Made by a program: the position numbers and the translations under genes. 64,000 nt of DNA from Ilyobacter polytropus DSM 2926 (lineage in GTDB: Bacteria; Fusobacteriota; Fusobacteriia; Fusobacteriales; Fusobacteriaceae): the NCBI RefSeq assembly GCF_000165505.1, contig NC_014633.1, forward strand, positions 744,001 through 808,000, written 5' to 3'. Shown here piece after piece: positions 8,657 through 16,367 of this stretch. Positions within the stretch are counted from its first letter, which is position 1; each line of letters opens with the position of its first letter. The notes under the pieces are model-generated. The model was not told where the DNA came from. It saw only the letters and a list, made by a program, of their open reading frames with translations, and did not search any database.

Positions 8657-8718
8657 GTTGGCTACACAACTAATTTCTATTTTAAAAGTTTATCATATTT
8701 TAGATGGGTAGTCAACTA
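8657..8718 (-). promoter_or_regulatory. Promoter and likely MarR operators
   Basis: Minus-strand TTGACT (8710-8715) and TAAACT (8687-8692) are 17 bp apart. The palindrome TAGTCAACTA (8709-8718) covers the -35 box. A second site, GTTGGCTACACAACTA (8657-8672), lies after the start point. Two CAACTAATTT copies mark both, consistent with repression by the downstream MarR protein. Confidence 0.65.
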
Positions 8719-8841
8719 ATTTTCAGTTTTTTTAAAGCTTGTTTTTTTGGTACAAAGTTGATAGAATTGTAGGACGCTTCAAAGAGCCGAAAGGGGAAGG
8801 CTTTTTTAAGCAAGTTCAGATTCATTATAAAGGGGGAAATT

Positions 8842-9354
8842 ATGTCTGAAAAATTAGATACTCACGGAACAGCAGAAATATGTGATATCCATAGAGAAAA
8901 TATCCAGGTGTTCCAGCCTATGTCTTTCAAATCTTACGGGGGAAAAACACGTTGCAGCGGTGAGATTGTGACAGTCTCATTATATGAAGACAATTCTACT
9001 CTGAAAACACTGCTTCAGACTCCAGGAAATAATCGTATTGCAGTGGCGAAGGTCTCAGGGGACTTTTGTGCAGTAGTTGGAGATAATCTTTGTAAATTTG
9101 CCATAGACAATGGATGGGGTGGAATAATTATAGATGGTTTTGTGAGAGATACCAATATGCTAAAAACTATGCCAATGACAGTACTGGCAATGGGAACTTA
9201 TCCTCTCAGAAGCAGCAAAAAATCCCAAGGGAAAATAGGAGATACACTTGAGATCGCCGGAGTCAAAGTTGATCATGGGTCCTATCTTTACCTAGATGAA
9301 GACGGTATCCTAGTTACCAAAGAAAAATTTTCTGATATTAATTTTGTAAAATAG
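8842..9354 (+). CDS. RraA family protein (aldolase/RNase E regulator fold)
   Basis: 170 residues covering the whole RraA fold. The family signature is clear: a glycine-rich start, VVGDNLCKFAIDNGWGGIIIDGFVRDTN with the conserved GD and RD pair, and a late MGTYPLRSSKK. Members are either RNase E regulators or divalent-metal 4-hydroxy-4-methyl-2-oxoglutarate/oxaloacetate aldolases, and sequence alone does not say which. AAAGGGGG precedes the ATG by 5 bp. It stands alone between a divergent MarR gene and a convergent HD gene, closed by a bidirectional terminator. Confidence 0.85.
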   Translation: MSEKLDTHGTAEICDIHRENIQVFQPMSFKSYGGKTRCSGEIVTVSLYEDNSTLKTLLQTPGNNRIAVAKVSGDFCAVVGDNLCKFAIDNGWGGIIIDGFVRDTNMLKTMPMTVLAMGTYPLRSSKKSQGKIGDTLEIAGVKVDHGSYLYLDEDGILVTKEKFSDINFVK

Positions 9355-9374
9355 ATTATATATTTGTTAAATTA

Positions 9375-9423
9375 AAAAATCAGTCTCTGCCGAAAATAGA
9401 TTCGGTATAGACTGATTTTTTTT
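9375..9423. terminator. Bidirectional terminator between RraA and HD genes
   Basis: AAAAAATCAGTCT pairs with AGACTGATTTTTT, with an inner CCGAA/TTCGG stem. T runs on either strand suit both converging genes. Confidence 0.85.
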
Positions 9424-9910
9424 ACACTCCGTAGAGTGAACTGATATATTCTCTTCCTGTCTTTGTCTCAAAATATTTCTTTTTAACAGTAGCAGCAGTT
9501 TCCGAATTCAATTTATCCTCGTATATATTTACAAGAAAGTCAGCCTCTACAAGTATCTGAAAATCAATTCCATCTATCTTGTCATAACTGTGATGATTCC
9601 CTATGAGATAGCATATCCTTTCCTTTATTTTTTCAGATAAGTCTATATCTTTTATGAGTTTTCTGGCTACATCTGGGCCTTCTAACTCCTGGTACTTTCC
9701 CGCTGAGGAATTATATTTTTCTTCACTAATTTTTATACCTATGTCATGGAGAATAGCTGATATCTCCAGAATTTTCTGCTTTTCACTATCTAAATTTTCC
9801 GATTCCCCTATACTTTTGGCAAAGCAGTAGACTTTCAGGGCATGGTTTATCCTTCTTACATCCTTCCCGAAATATGAGATCATAAGTTTTTGAATTTCGT
9901 TTACTTCCAT
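9422..9910 (-). CDS. HD domain phosphohydrolase
   Basis: 162 residues. The HD motif set is present: RRINHALKVYCFA, ISAILHDIGIKISE (HD metal pair), IGNHHSYD, and LVEADFLVN with the last Asp. Small stand-alone HD proteins of this type hydrolyse nucleotides or phosphoesters in the cytosol; the substrate is unknown. The ATG follows AGGGAGG. A HAD phosphatase gene begins 21 bp upstream on the same strand, so the two probably share a transcript. Confidence 0.88.
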   Translation of the reverse strand: MEVNEIQKLMISYFGKDVRRINHALKVYCFAKSIGESENLDSEKQKILEISAILHDIGIKISEEKYNSSAGKYQELEGPDVARKLIKDIDLSEKIKERICYLIGNHHSYDKIDGIDFQILVEADFLVNIYEDKLNSETAATVKKKYFETKTGREYISSLYGV

Positions 9911-9931
9911 AAAAACCTCCCTGAATATTTT

Positions 9932-10582
9932 CTACAATAATATCTTAAAAAGATCTTCTACATTATCTGCCTGAAACTGAGGACAGGCAGCATCTATCTC
10001 TCCTGGGTCTGCAAAACCGTATTTTACCCCTATAGATAATATGCCGTTTTCTCTGGCTCCCTCTATATCAAATTTTCTGTCCCCTACCATAACAGTTTTT
10101 TCCTTTGAAATCCCAGGAAATCTTTTCAAGGTTTCAGCTATTATTTCATTTTTATGGGAAAAGCTGTTGTCTAGACTGCTTCCTATTATCTCGTCAAAAT
10201 ATTGACTCAGAAGAAAATGATCTAGTATTTTTTCAGAAAAATGCTGAGGTTTAGATGTAGCCACTGCAAGTTTCATCCCGGACTTTTTTAAATCGGACAA
10301 AAGAGTATTTATATTATGAAATGGGATATTTTCATAGAGCCCTTTTTCAGAATATCTTTCTCTGAAGAGATTTACCGCCTTTTCTGAATCACATTTGGAA
10401 AATTTATAATGTCCCATAAATGTGTCCATTAGGGGAGGCCCTATAAAATGTTCTAACTCCTTTAAAGAGGTCGGTTTTATACCCATTTTATCAAGGGCGT
10501 AACTAACTGATTTTGTTATCCCCACTCGGGAATCAGTGAGAGTACCGTCAAGGTCAAAAATAACCAGGTCAAATTTTTTCAT
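9932..10582 (-). CDS. HAD family hydrolase, phosphoglycolate-phosphatase-like
   Basis: 216 residues with all HAD motifs: DLDGTLTDS (I, nucleophile Asp), ATSKP (II), KTVMVGDRKFDIEGA (III/IV, preceded by the Lys of SHKNEII). The helical cap after motif I is the C1 type of the Gph/PpaX group, which dephosphorylate 2-phosphoglycolate, pyrophosphate or sugar phosphates. AAAGGAG precedes the ATG. It is first in a two-gene unit with the HD protein. Confidence 0.88.
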   Translation of the reverse strand: MKKFDLVIFDLDGTLTDSRVGITKSVSYALDKMGIKPTSLKELEHFIGPPLMDTFMGHYKFSKCDSEKAVNLFRERYSEKGLYENIPFHNINTLLSDLKKSGMKLAVATSKPQHFSEKILDHFLLSQYFDEIIGSSLDNSFSHKNEIIAETLKRFPGISKEKTVMVGDRKFDIEGARENGILSIGVKYGFADPGEIDAACPQFQADNVEDLFKILL

Positions 10583-10663
10583 GCTGTCTCCTTTTTTGTA
10601 AAATAATTAATTGTAGTTGCTAATTGAAAAAAAGTTCATAAATTGCTGACTATATTTGAACCT

Positions 10664-10728
10664 GTTACTTTTCTCTTGAAAGAAAAGTAACGGAACTTTG
10701 GATAAATCCAACTACTTAGACTAATCAC
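10664..10728 (+). repeat. Dispersed hairpin repeat, copy A
   Basis: GTTACTTTTCT and AGAAAAGTAAC form an 11-bp perfect stem (10664-10691), followed by a tail GGAACTTTGGATAAATCC and ACTTAGACTAAT. The same hairpin-plus-tail recurs at 22395-22471, 56540-56605 and, inverted, near 56070-56115. The copy fills the gene-free 10583-10762 interval. Confidence 0.7.
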
Positions 10729-10762
10729 AGCCGCAACATCTATTAAGGATATTAAAACTAAT

Positions 10763-10790
10763 AAAAAACAGCCCTTTTTTAAGGGACTGT
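10763..10790 (-). terminator. Terminator after the DUF4250 gene
   Basis: On the minus strand ACAGTCCCTT pairs with AGGGCTGT and a six-T run follows. Confidence 0.8.
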
Positions 10791-10793
10791 AAT

Positions 10794-10988
10794 TTAACAT
10801 CCTATAAACTGATTGGTTTCTTCACAATAATGATAGCCGATCTCTTTTATTTTATCAGTGAGATCACTCTCTTTCAAATTATAATACCTAAGCAAATCAT
10901 CAAGACTCTCAAACTCGTCTCGGAGCTTCATATTTACAATACTTAACAAAAGATTTGGATCCATTGATTTCATGTTTTTGATTTCCAT
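10794..10988 (-). CDS. DUF4250 family small protein
   Basis: 64 residues. The LLSIVNMKLRDEFESLDDLLRYYNL and IGYHYCEETNQF segments match the small DUF4250 family found in Firmicutes and Fusobacteria; function is unknown. The start at 10988 (MEIKNMKSMDP) is preferred to an earlier in-frame start because AGAGGAGGG lies 7-8 bp before it. It is a single-gene unit with its own terminator. Confidence 0.8.
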   Translation of the reverse strand: MEIKNMKSMDPNLLLSIVNMKLRDEFESLDDLLRYYNLKESDLTDKIKEIGYHYCEETNQFIGC

Positions 10989-11078
10989 AAATTTCCCTCC
11001 TCTTTGTATCTTGTTATCTATTGTAATTATAACTTGAGATTTGTCCAAACTCAAGAAAGTACAAAAAAGAGAAAATTT

Positions 11079-11963
11079 TTATGACTGTTTTGAAAGTATT
11101 TTTTTGATTTCTTTCATAGCGTCTAATATTTTTATTGTGGGCCTAGAAAGAGCCCCTTCATCTATCATATAAATGCTTCCGGTTTTTACAGCCTTTATAG
11201 AGGAGTAACCAGGTGTTTTCTTTATGTCTTCTTTGGTTCTAGAGTTCATCCTACCCTGCTGTACAAGGTAAGTATCTATTGCTGACCCCTGGGATATTAG
11301 ATACTCCATATTTACAGGGGTGATGGTAGAAGTTCCTTTTCTTAAGGGCTCTTCATTTCCAGTAAGAATATCTCCCCCGGCTTTTTCTATTATAAAATGA
11401 GCTATGGATTCTTTTGATGCAGTATAGAGTCCGTTTTGCATTCTTGCTTCAAAAAATACTTTTTTTCTTTTCCTATCTTGAACCCCTATACTCTCGAGGC
11501 CCTTACGGTACTTATTCACATACTCTTTCCCGGCATTTTCTCTCCCTATGAGACGACCTATATCCATCCAGTACCTCTCTAGGTCGTTATAGCTGACAGG
11601 CTGAAGTGACACCACTGTTATTCCCATAGATTCAAGTCTTTTAAATAAATTTTTGTTCTTATCTCTGTACATAGGCCTTATAATGACAAGGTCAGGTCTT
11701 ACAGAAAGATATTTTTCCAGGGAATCGTTATAGGAGAACCCTTTAATCCCCTGGGTTCTTTCTGATATTCCCTTTTCTTTTACTGTCCCTACAAGTTTGC
11801 TCTTGCCGCCCAGATCCAAAATAACCTCTGTATGAGCAGGATAGATAGATATTATTCTCTGATAACTTTTTTCTAGTTTTCTAGGCTTACTGCCTTCCAT
11901 GACCTCGTATGCAAAAACATTTATAGTAATAAGCATCCAGATCACAGCTATTTTGAATTTCAT
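11079..11963 (-). CDS. Periplasmic substrate-binding protein, cobalamin/iron-siderophore type
   Basis: 294 residues with a signal peptide (MKFKIAVIWMLITINVFA) and no lipobox cysteine. The BtuF/FecB (cluster A-II) fold is shown by RIISIYPAHTEVILDLGG and RPDLVIIRPMYRD in lobe 1, a long linker helix, and the lobe 2 segment FFEARMQNGLYTASKESIAHFIIEKAGG. It would deliver ligand to the permease and ATPase encoded upstream. Proximity to two CbiK chelatases and a cobalamin riboswitch favours a corrinoid or cobalt-tetrapyrrole ligand over ferric siderophore or haem, but this is inference. Confidence 0.85.
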   Translation of the reverse strand: MKFKIAVIWMLITINVFAYEVMEGSKPRKLEKSYQRIISIYPAHTEVILDLGGKSKLVGTVKEKGISERTQGIKGFSYNDSLEKYLSVRPDLVIIRPMYRDKNKNLFKRLESMGITVVSLQPVSYNDLERYWMDIGRLIGRENAGKEYVNKYRKGLESIGVQDRKRKKVFFEARMQNGLYTASKESIAHFIIEKAGGDILTGNEEPLRKGTSTITPVNMEYLISQGSAIDTYLVQQGRMNSRTKEDIKKTPGYSSIKAVKTGSIYMIDEGALSRPTIKILDAMKEIKKILSKQS

Positions 11964-11972
11964 AAAAACCCC

Positions 11973-12737
11973 CTACATATACGGGATAACAAATTTCTTG
12001 TCATCACTTTCCATCATTTTACTGTTAATATTGAAGACATTTTTTATATTCTCCGGTGTGAGAGTATGCTCTGTTTCCCCAATCTTCACCACTTTACCAT
12101 CTTTTAAAAAGATGATCTCGTCACAGTAAAGTGAAGCAAGGGTAAAATCATGAAACACAGATATCACAGTTAGGCTTTTTTCCTCTACCCTGTCCCTTAC
12201 TTTTTTTAGAAGGGAGTGGGCATAATAGGGATCTAGATTGGATGTAGATTCATCTAGGAAAAGTATAGGGGTTTCCTGTATCAGTGCCTTCCCAAAAATC
12301 GCCCTCTGTCTCTCTCCACCACTAAGATCAGTTATTTTCTTGTCTATTATACTACCTAGTTCTAGTTCTTTTACCACTTCGTTTATTATCTCTCTGTCTT
12401 CTTTCCCAAGAAAGCTAAACTTTTTCTTATGTGGATATCTTCCCATCTCAAGGATCTCTTCCACATTAAATGAGAAGGAAGTATTAAAGTTTTGTGGAAC
12501 TAGAGCCAAAACTTTGGCCAAATCTTTTTTATGATACTTTTTCAGGTCTTTACCCATGACCTCTATACTTCCATGGTAATCGGCTATCACTCCGCATATT
12601 ATGTCCATAAGAGTTGTTTTCCCGCTTCCGTTAGGACCTAGTATCCCATAAAATCGCCCTTTTTTTATATGAAGGTCCACACCTTTTATTATATTTTTTC
12701 CAGGTACCGAATAATTTATATTCTCAGCTTTTATCAT
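11973..12737 (-). CDS. FecE/BtuD-type ABC transporter ATP-binding protein
   Basis: 254 residues. Walker A GPNGSGKTT (about residue 36), Q-loop VPQNF, signature LSGGERQRA, Walker B TPILFLDEST and the switch His (SVFHDF) are all present. The FecE/BtuD group couples ATP hydrolysis to import of cobalamin, haem or siderophores. It directly abuts the permease gene (no gap) and is 9 bp from the binding-protein gene, so the three form one importer operon. Confidence 0.93.
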   Translation of the reverse strand: MIKAENINYSVPGKNIIKGVDLHIKKGRFYGILGPNGSGKTTLMDIICGVIADYHGSIEVMGKDLKKYHKKDLAKVLALVPQNFNTSFSFNVEEILEMGRYPHKKKFSFLGKEDREIINEVVKELELGSIIDKKITDLSGGERQRAIFGKALIQETPILFLDESTSNLDPYYAHSLLKKVRDRVEEKSLTVISVFHDFTLASLYCDEIIFLKDGKVVKIGETEHTLTPENIKNVFNINSKMMESDDKKFVIPYM

Positions 12738-13757
12738 CTAGAGTCTACCTCCCGAAAGCCTTTTCCTAAATATAAAGGCAAAGAATGGTGCTCCTAAAAG
12801 TGAGGTCATTATTCCTATGGGAATCTCATTTGGCAGCACAGCTCTTACAAGGTTGTCTGCAGCAGATAATATTATAGCACCCCAGATGGCACATATAAAT
12901 ATAAGTTTCTTATTGTCAGTTCCAACAAGAAATCTCATTAGATGTGGTACTATCAGACCCACGAACCCTATTATCCCGCATACAGATACTGAAACTGCCG
13001 ATATTATAGAAGCAGTTACCAGAAGTATTTTTCTGACTCTAGAGGTTTCAACCCCCATGGAAAGGGCATTTTTTTCACCTAGAGATAATATATTCATCTC
13101 TTCTCCATAATAAATAAACACAAGAAATCCGAGCAAAGTAACTATTCCCATAATAAGAGCCTCGCTCCAGGTCTTAGATGAAAAACTTCCCATGAGCCAG
13201 AAAACTATTGAAGCCACTTCATCACCGGCTATATACTTGGTAAAGGTGAGTCCAGCAGAAAAAAATGCACCTATTATTACCCCAGAAAGTATAAGTGATA
13301 CAGAATTTATTTTCCCTCCGAAAGTAGCCATTTTTAAAACCATACTCAGGCTGATTATTGCAAAAACAAAGGCCATTAGCTGAACTGTAAAGCCACCTAG
13401 AAAACTTAGTTTCAATATTATGGCGAGGGCTGCTCCGAAGGATGCTCCTGCTGATATTCCCAGAGTATAGGGGTCTGCCAGTGGATTTAAGAGTACTCCC
13501 TGAAATACAAGACCACTGAGACTTAGAGCTGCTCCTGCTATCATAGATACTACTATCCGTGGGAGCCTGACCTCTCTTACTATAACCCATTCAGTCATCC
13601 CAACTTTTTCAGGATTTAGATTAAATAATATTTCAAAAACATCTTTTACAGGGATTTTGATATATCCCATCCCGGCATATACTAAAAGAGCTACGGAGAA
13701 TATAGCTATCCCAGAGATAAGCCATATTCTAAACCTTCTTTTTTCCATTTCAAACAT
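12738..13757 (-). CDS. FecCD/BtuC-type ABC transporter permease
   Basis: About 339 residues, ten predicted membrane helices. FecCD signatures are REVRLPRIVVSMIAGAALSLSG, ISAGASFGAALAI and FVGLIVPHLMRFLVG (the coupling-helix region). It forms the inner-membrane channel with the adjacent ATPase. Start choice is uncertain: ATG codons at 13757 and 13748 share one AGGAAG site, with 2 and 11 bp spacing. Confidence 0.92.
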   Translation of the reverse strand: MFEMEKRRFRIWLISGIAIFSVALLVYAGMGYIKIPVKDVFEILFNLNPEKVGMTEWVIVREVRLPRIVVSMIAGAALSLSGLVFQGVLLNPLADPYTLGISAGASFGAALAIILKLSFLGGFTVQLMAFVFAIISLSMVLKMATFGGKINSVSLILSGVIIGAFFSAGLTFTKYIAGDEVASIVFWLMGSFSSKTWSEALIMGIVTLLGFLVFIYYGEEMNILSLGEKNALSMGVETSRVRKILLVTASIISAVSVSVCGIIGFVGLIVPHLMRFLVGTDNKKLIFICAIWGAIILSAADNLVRAVLPNEIPIGIMTSLLGAPFFAFIFRKRLSGGRL

Positions 13758-13836
13758 CACTTCCTATAGAGCTTTTGCATATTATATCACAACACTATGG
13801 CTATTTACAGTAATATCCCCAGCCAAGTTTATAATT

Positions 13837-14694
13837 TTATATGCTTTTAAGTATCGTATCTTTTTTATTTTTCAGATCTTTTTCTTTAGAATTTATAGAT
13901 CTTTTGATATGTCCCGCAAATATCTCATGTATCTCAGGCATCTCTCCCATTCCCCTCATGATAACTTCCACAGAAAATCCTTCTTTTTCGAGAGTCTCCC
14001 GCCATTCTCCGTCTATGTCCTCTTTGACATGATTTCCTGCAACTATCATAAAAGGAACAAGGGTCACCTTTTTCACCCTGTCTTTTTTCAGCTGAGTTAT
14101 CAGATCGTCTAAGGCAGGATATCCTTCTACAGTACTTATATAGAACTCCTCCATCTCTCTTATATTAAAAACTGTCTGAAGCATACCATAGGCAGAGTTA
14201 GAGTGATGTCTTGTTCCGTGACCTGCCAAAACAACTGCTCCCCCTGTATTTTCAAACTTCTTCTTAAAAATATCGGCTATCTGAATATAATCCTCTGGCA
14301 GAGTCAGAAGTGGGTCTCCCATTCTTATTTCCTGAAATTCATCTTTAAAATATTTTATCTCATCCTTTAGATACTCTCCCTCTAGACCGTTTATCACATG
14401 GCTAGCCTGAACTATAACATGGGTAAACCCATCTTGTGCCATCATCCTAAGGGCTTCTTTTGGAGTACTTTTTCTAACTTCATATTTTGTATATATTCTT
14501 TTTATTATCATTCTGGAAGTATAGGCCTCTCTTATCTGAAATTCCTGAAACTTTTCAGCTATGTTTTTATTTAGTAAACCCAAAGTATTTTTTCTGACTT
14601 CTGCTTTTACTGTACCAAAGTGAACCATCAGAATACCCTTTTTCACATTTTCACAAATATTTAAATTATTATCCGAGTAATTTTTATTTGCCAT
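13837..14694 (-). CDS. cbiK: Sirohydrochlorin cobaltochelatase CbiK, cytoplasmic form
   Basis: 285 residues without a signal peptide. CbiK motifs are KKGILMVHFGTVKAEVRKNT, VIVQASHVINGLEGEYL, the catalytic His in AGHGTRHHSNSAYG, EGYPALDDLI, and a second His region in MIVAGNHVKEDIDGEW. It inserts Co2+ into sirohydrochlorin in the early-cobalt route to B12. The ATG follows GGAGGTAGAGG. It is upstream of the ABC importer genes on the same strand with a 77-bp gap. It shares the fold and many residues with the exported paralogue encoded next to it. Confidence 0.9.
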   Translation of the reverse strand: MANKNYSDNNLNICENVKKGILMVHFGTVKAEVRKNTLGLLNKNIAEKFQEFQIREAYTSRMIIKRIYTKYEVRKSTPKEALRMMAQDGFTHVIVQASHVINGLEGEYLKDEIKYFKDEFQEIRMGDPLLTLPEDYIQIADIFKKKFENTGGAVVLAGHGTRHHSNSAYGMLQTVFNIREMEEFYISTVEGYPALDDLITQLKKDRVKKVTLVPFMIVAGNHVKEDIDGEWRETLEKEGFSVEVIMRGMGEMPEIHEIFAGHIKRSINSKEKDLKNKKDTILKSI

Positions 14695-14893
14695 CCAACC
14701 TCTACCTCCTTTTTTATTCTTTTATGAAAATCTTAAGGTGTAAAACCAATATAATATCAACAAAGACTCTTCAATTAATTATCGGCTATTATTTCAAAAA
14801 TATCAAATAGTTTATATTGACCCTACTCGAAATGAAAAAAACTTTGCAGAAATAAGGCTTTTCATTATTTTTTTAAGATCTCCTTAAACGAAC

Positions 14894-14923
14894 AAAAAAT
14901 GCAGGCAGATTTTCTGCCTGCAT
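14894..14923 (-). terminator. Terminator between the two cbiK genes
   Basis: ATGCAGGCAGA and TCTGCCTGCAT form an 11-bp stem followed on the minus strand by TTTTTG. It separates the riboswitch-led exported cbiK from the downstream cbiK and transporter genes. The 14695-14893 gap therefore may hold a second promoter. Confidence 0.8.
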
Positions 14924-14930
14924 AAAATCA

Positions 14931-15851
14931 TTATTCTTTACCTTCAGCGTATTCTTTTTTCTTTTTAGCCATATCTTCTGCTTCATGTTCGGCTGCAAAC
15001 TTAGCGTGCTCCATATAGATATCCTGTATTTCAGCTTGCTGTCCTAGCCCTTCTAAGATAACTTCCACCTTAAATCCTTTTTCCTCTAGCATTTCTTTCC
15101 AGTCTACAGCGATATCATTATTGGCATGATCTCCTGCTACAAACATAAATGGCATAAGCTTTACTTTTTTTATCTTCGCTTGTTTTAGTCTAGAAACAAC
15201 ATTGTCAAATATAGGATAACCCTCTATAGTCCCTACATAAAAATTTTTATATCCTTCAGATTTGAAGACATAGTCCATCATAGGATAGGCAGCAGTTCCA
15301 GGGTCGTGAGTCCCGTGTCCTACAAATACTGCAGCTTCTTTTCTTTTCAGTTTACCGATTTTATCTCCTAAAATATGAGCCACTTCCTTATAGTCCTCTG
15401 GAGTTGTAAGAAGTGATGTTCCCAATCTTATCTCTTTGAAATCGTCCTCAAATTCTTCTATCTCTTTTTTTAGATTTTCAGCCTCTACACCGTCGATTAC
15501 ATGAGTCGCCTGAACTAACACATGTGTATATCCCTCAGCCTTTAAGGTTTCTAAAACCTCTTTAGGGTTATCTTTATCTATTCCTCTTCTTTTGAGTATT
15601 TTCATTATGATTCTAGAAGTAAAGGCATCTCTCACCTCTAAATCTTTAAATTCTTCTTCTGCCTTTTCGTTAATCGCTTCGATTGTTAATTTTCTTGTTT
15701 CAGGATAACTGCTTCCAAAGTGAACCATTACAACTGCCCCTTTGTCCGCTGCCCTCATAGTTTCAAACATAGGCTTCTTTTCATATCCTTCTGATGCAAA
15801 AAGAGTCCCTGCCAATAATAATGCTCCTGCCAAAATACTAAACTTCTTCAT
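14931..15851 (-). CDS. cbiK: Exported CbiK-type cobaltochelatase (CbiKP-like)
   Basis: 306 residues with an N-terminal signal peptide (MKKFSILAGALLLAGTLFA) followed by the chelatase domain: GAVVMVHFGSSYPETRK, VLVQATHVIDGVEAENL, catalytic His in VFVGHGTHDPGTAAYP, EGYPIFDNVV, and FVAGDHANNDIAVDW. Desulfovibrio CbiKP is a known periplasmic CbiK, so an exported chelatase has a precedent. Its job here may be metal or tetrapyrrole handling in the periplasm with the neighbouring importer, rather than B12 synthesis. AAGGAGG precedes the ATG. It is the first gene after the cobalamin riboswitch. Confidence 0.88.
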   Translation of the reverse strand: MKKFSILAGALLLAGTLFASEGYEKKPMFETMRAADKGAVVMVHFGSSYPETRKLTIEAINEKAEEEFKDLEVRDAFTSRIIMKILKRRGIDKDNPKEVLETLKAEGYTHVLVQATHVIDGVEAENLKKEIEEFEDDFKEIRLGTSLLTTPEDYKEVAHILGDKIGKLKRKEAAVFVGHGTHDPGTAAYPMMDYVFKSEGYKNFYVGTIEGYPIFDNVVSRLKQAKIKKVKLMPFMFVAGDHANNDIAVDWKEMLEEKGFKVEVILEGLGQQAEIQDIYMEHAKFAAEHEAEDMAKKKKEYAEGKE

Positions 15852-15891
15852 TTTTTCCTCCTTAAGATTTTTATAATGGTTTTCAGGAAAT

Positions 15892-15916
15892 AAAAAAATC
15901 CTGAGTAATCTCAGGA
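15892..15916 (-). terminator. Riboswitch-linked terminator in the cbiK leader
   Basis: On the minus strand CTCCTGAG-ATTA-CTCAGGA is followed by seven T residues. It lies between the cobalamin aptamer and the exported cbiK start, where a transcription-termination switch is expected. Confidence 0.85.
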
Positions 15917-15989
15917 GAGAAATTTTAAAAGCCTAAAAAAAGCCTCTACATCTCTCGTCCCCGCAAGTGATATTGACAATATTATTTTT

Positions 15990-16140
15990 AAGGCAGGTCT
16001 CCTGGCTCAGCTTCATCCTACTAGCACCCTTCCCAGATTTTAATCCAGTGGGTAATTTGCCTTCGTCTGCATTACAGTGGCGGGACCGCGGGAGTCTTTC
16101 ACTCCTCTTCCCTTTTAATTCCAAAGTTGGAAAACCTTAA
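15990..16140 (-). promoter_or_regulatory. Cobalamin riboswitch
   Basis: Read on the minus strand the leader has the conserved GCCACTGTAA core near 16075 and the B12 box AGCCAGGAGACCTGCC (15993-16008), with peripheral stems such as GAGGAGTG/CACTCC sequences around 16090-16115. It heads the exported cbiK gene, with a terminator hairpin downstream, so corrinoid binding should lower expression. Confidence 0.95.
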
Positions 16141-16163
16141 AAATGTATTCACTTTCAGTAAAA

Positions 16164-16192
16164 AATATACTATTATAAACCTTAAAAGTCAA
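16164..16192 (-). promoter_or_regulatory. Promoter of the cobalamin riboswitch transcript
   Basis: Minus-strand TTGACT (16187-16192) and TATATT (16164-16169) are spaced 17 bp, about 25 bp before the aptamer. Confidence 0.65.
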
Positions 16193-16367
16193 TAATAATT
16201 TAAAATTCCAATTATTATTTTCATATTTATTCTTAATATATGCTAAAATAGTTTGTACAAAAAATATATTATTGATAATTTCAATACTTGCTCATTTATA
16301 AGATAAACTTACAGAAGATAAATTTTTGCGTTATAATTTCAAAAAATAAACAGGCGGTGTAGTTGAT

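Noticed and set aside
8755-8830. Possible structured leader before the RraA gene (AGAGCCGAAAGGGGAAGGCTTTTTT)
   Set aside because: The stem is short and no known riboswitch core was matched; left unannotated.
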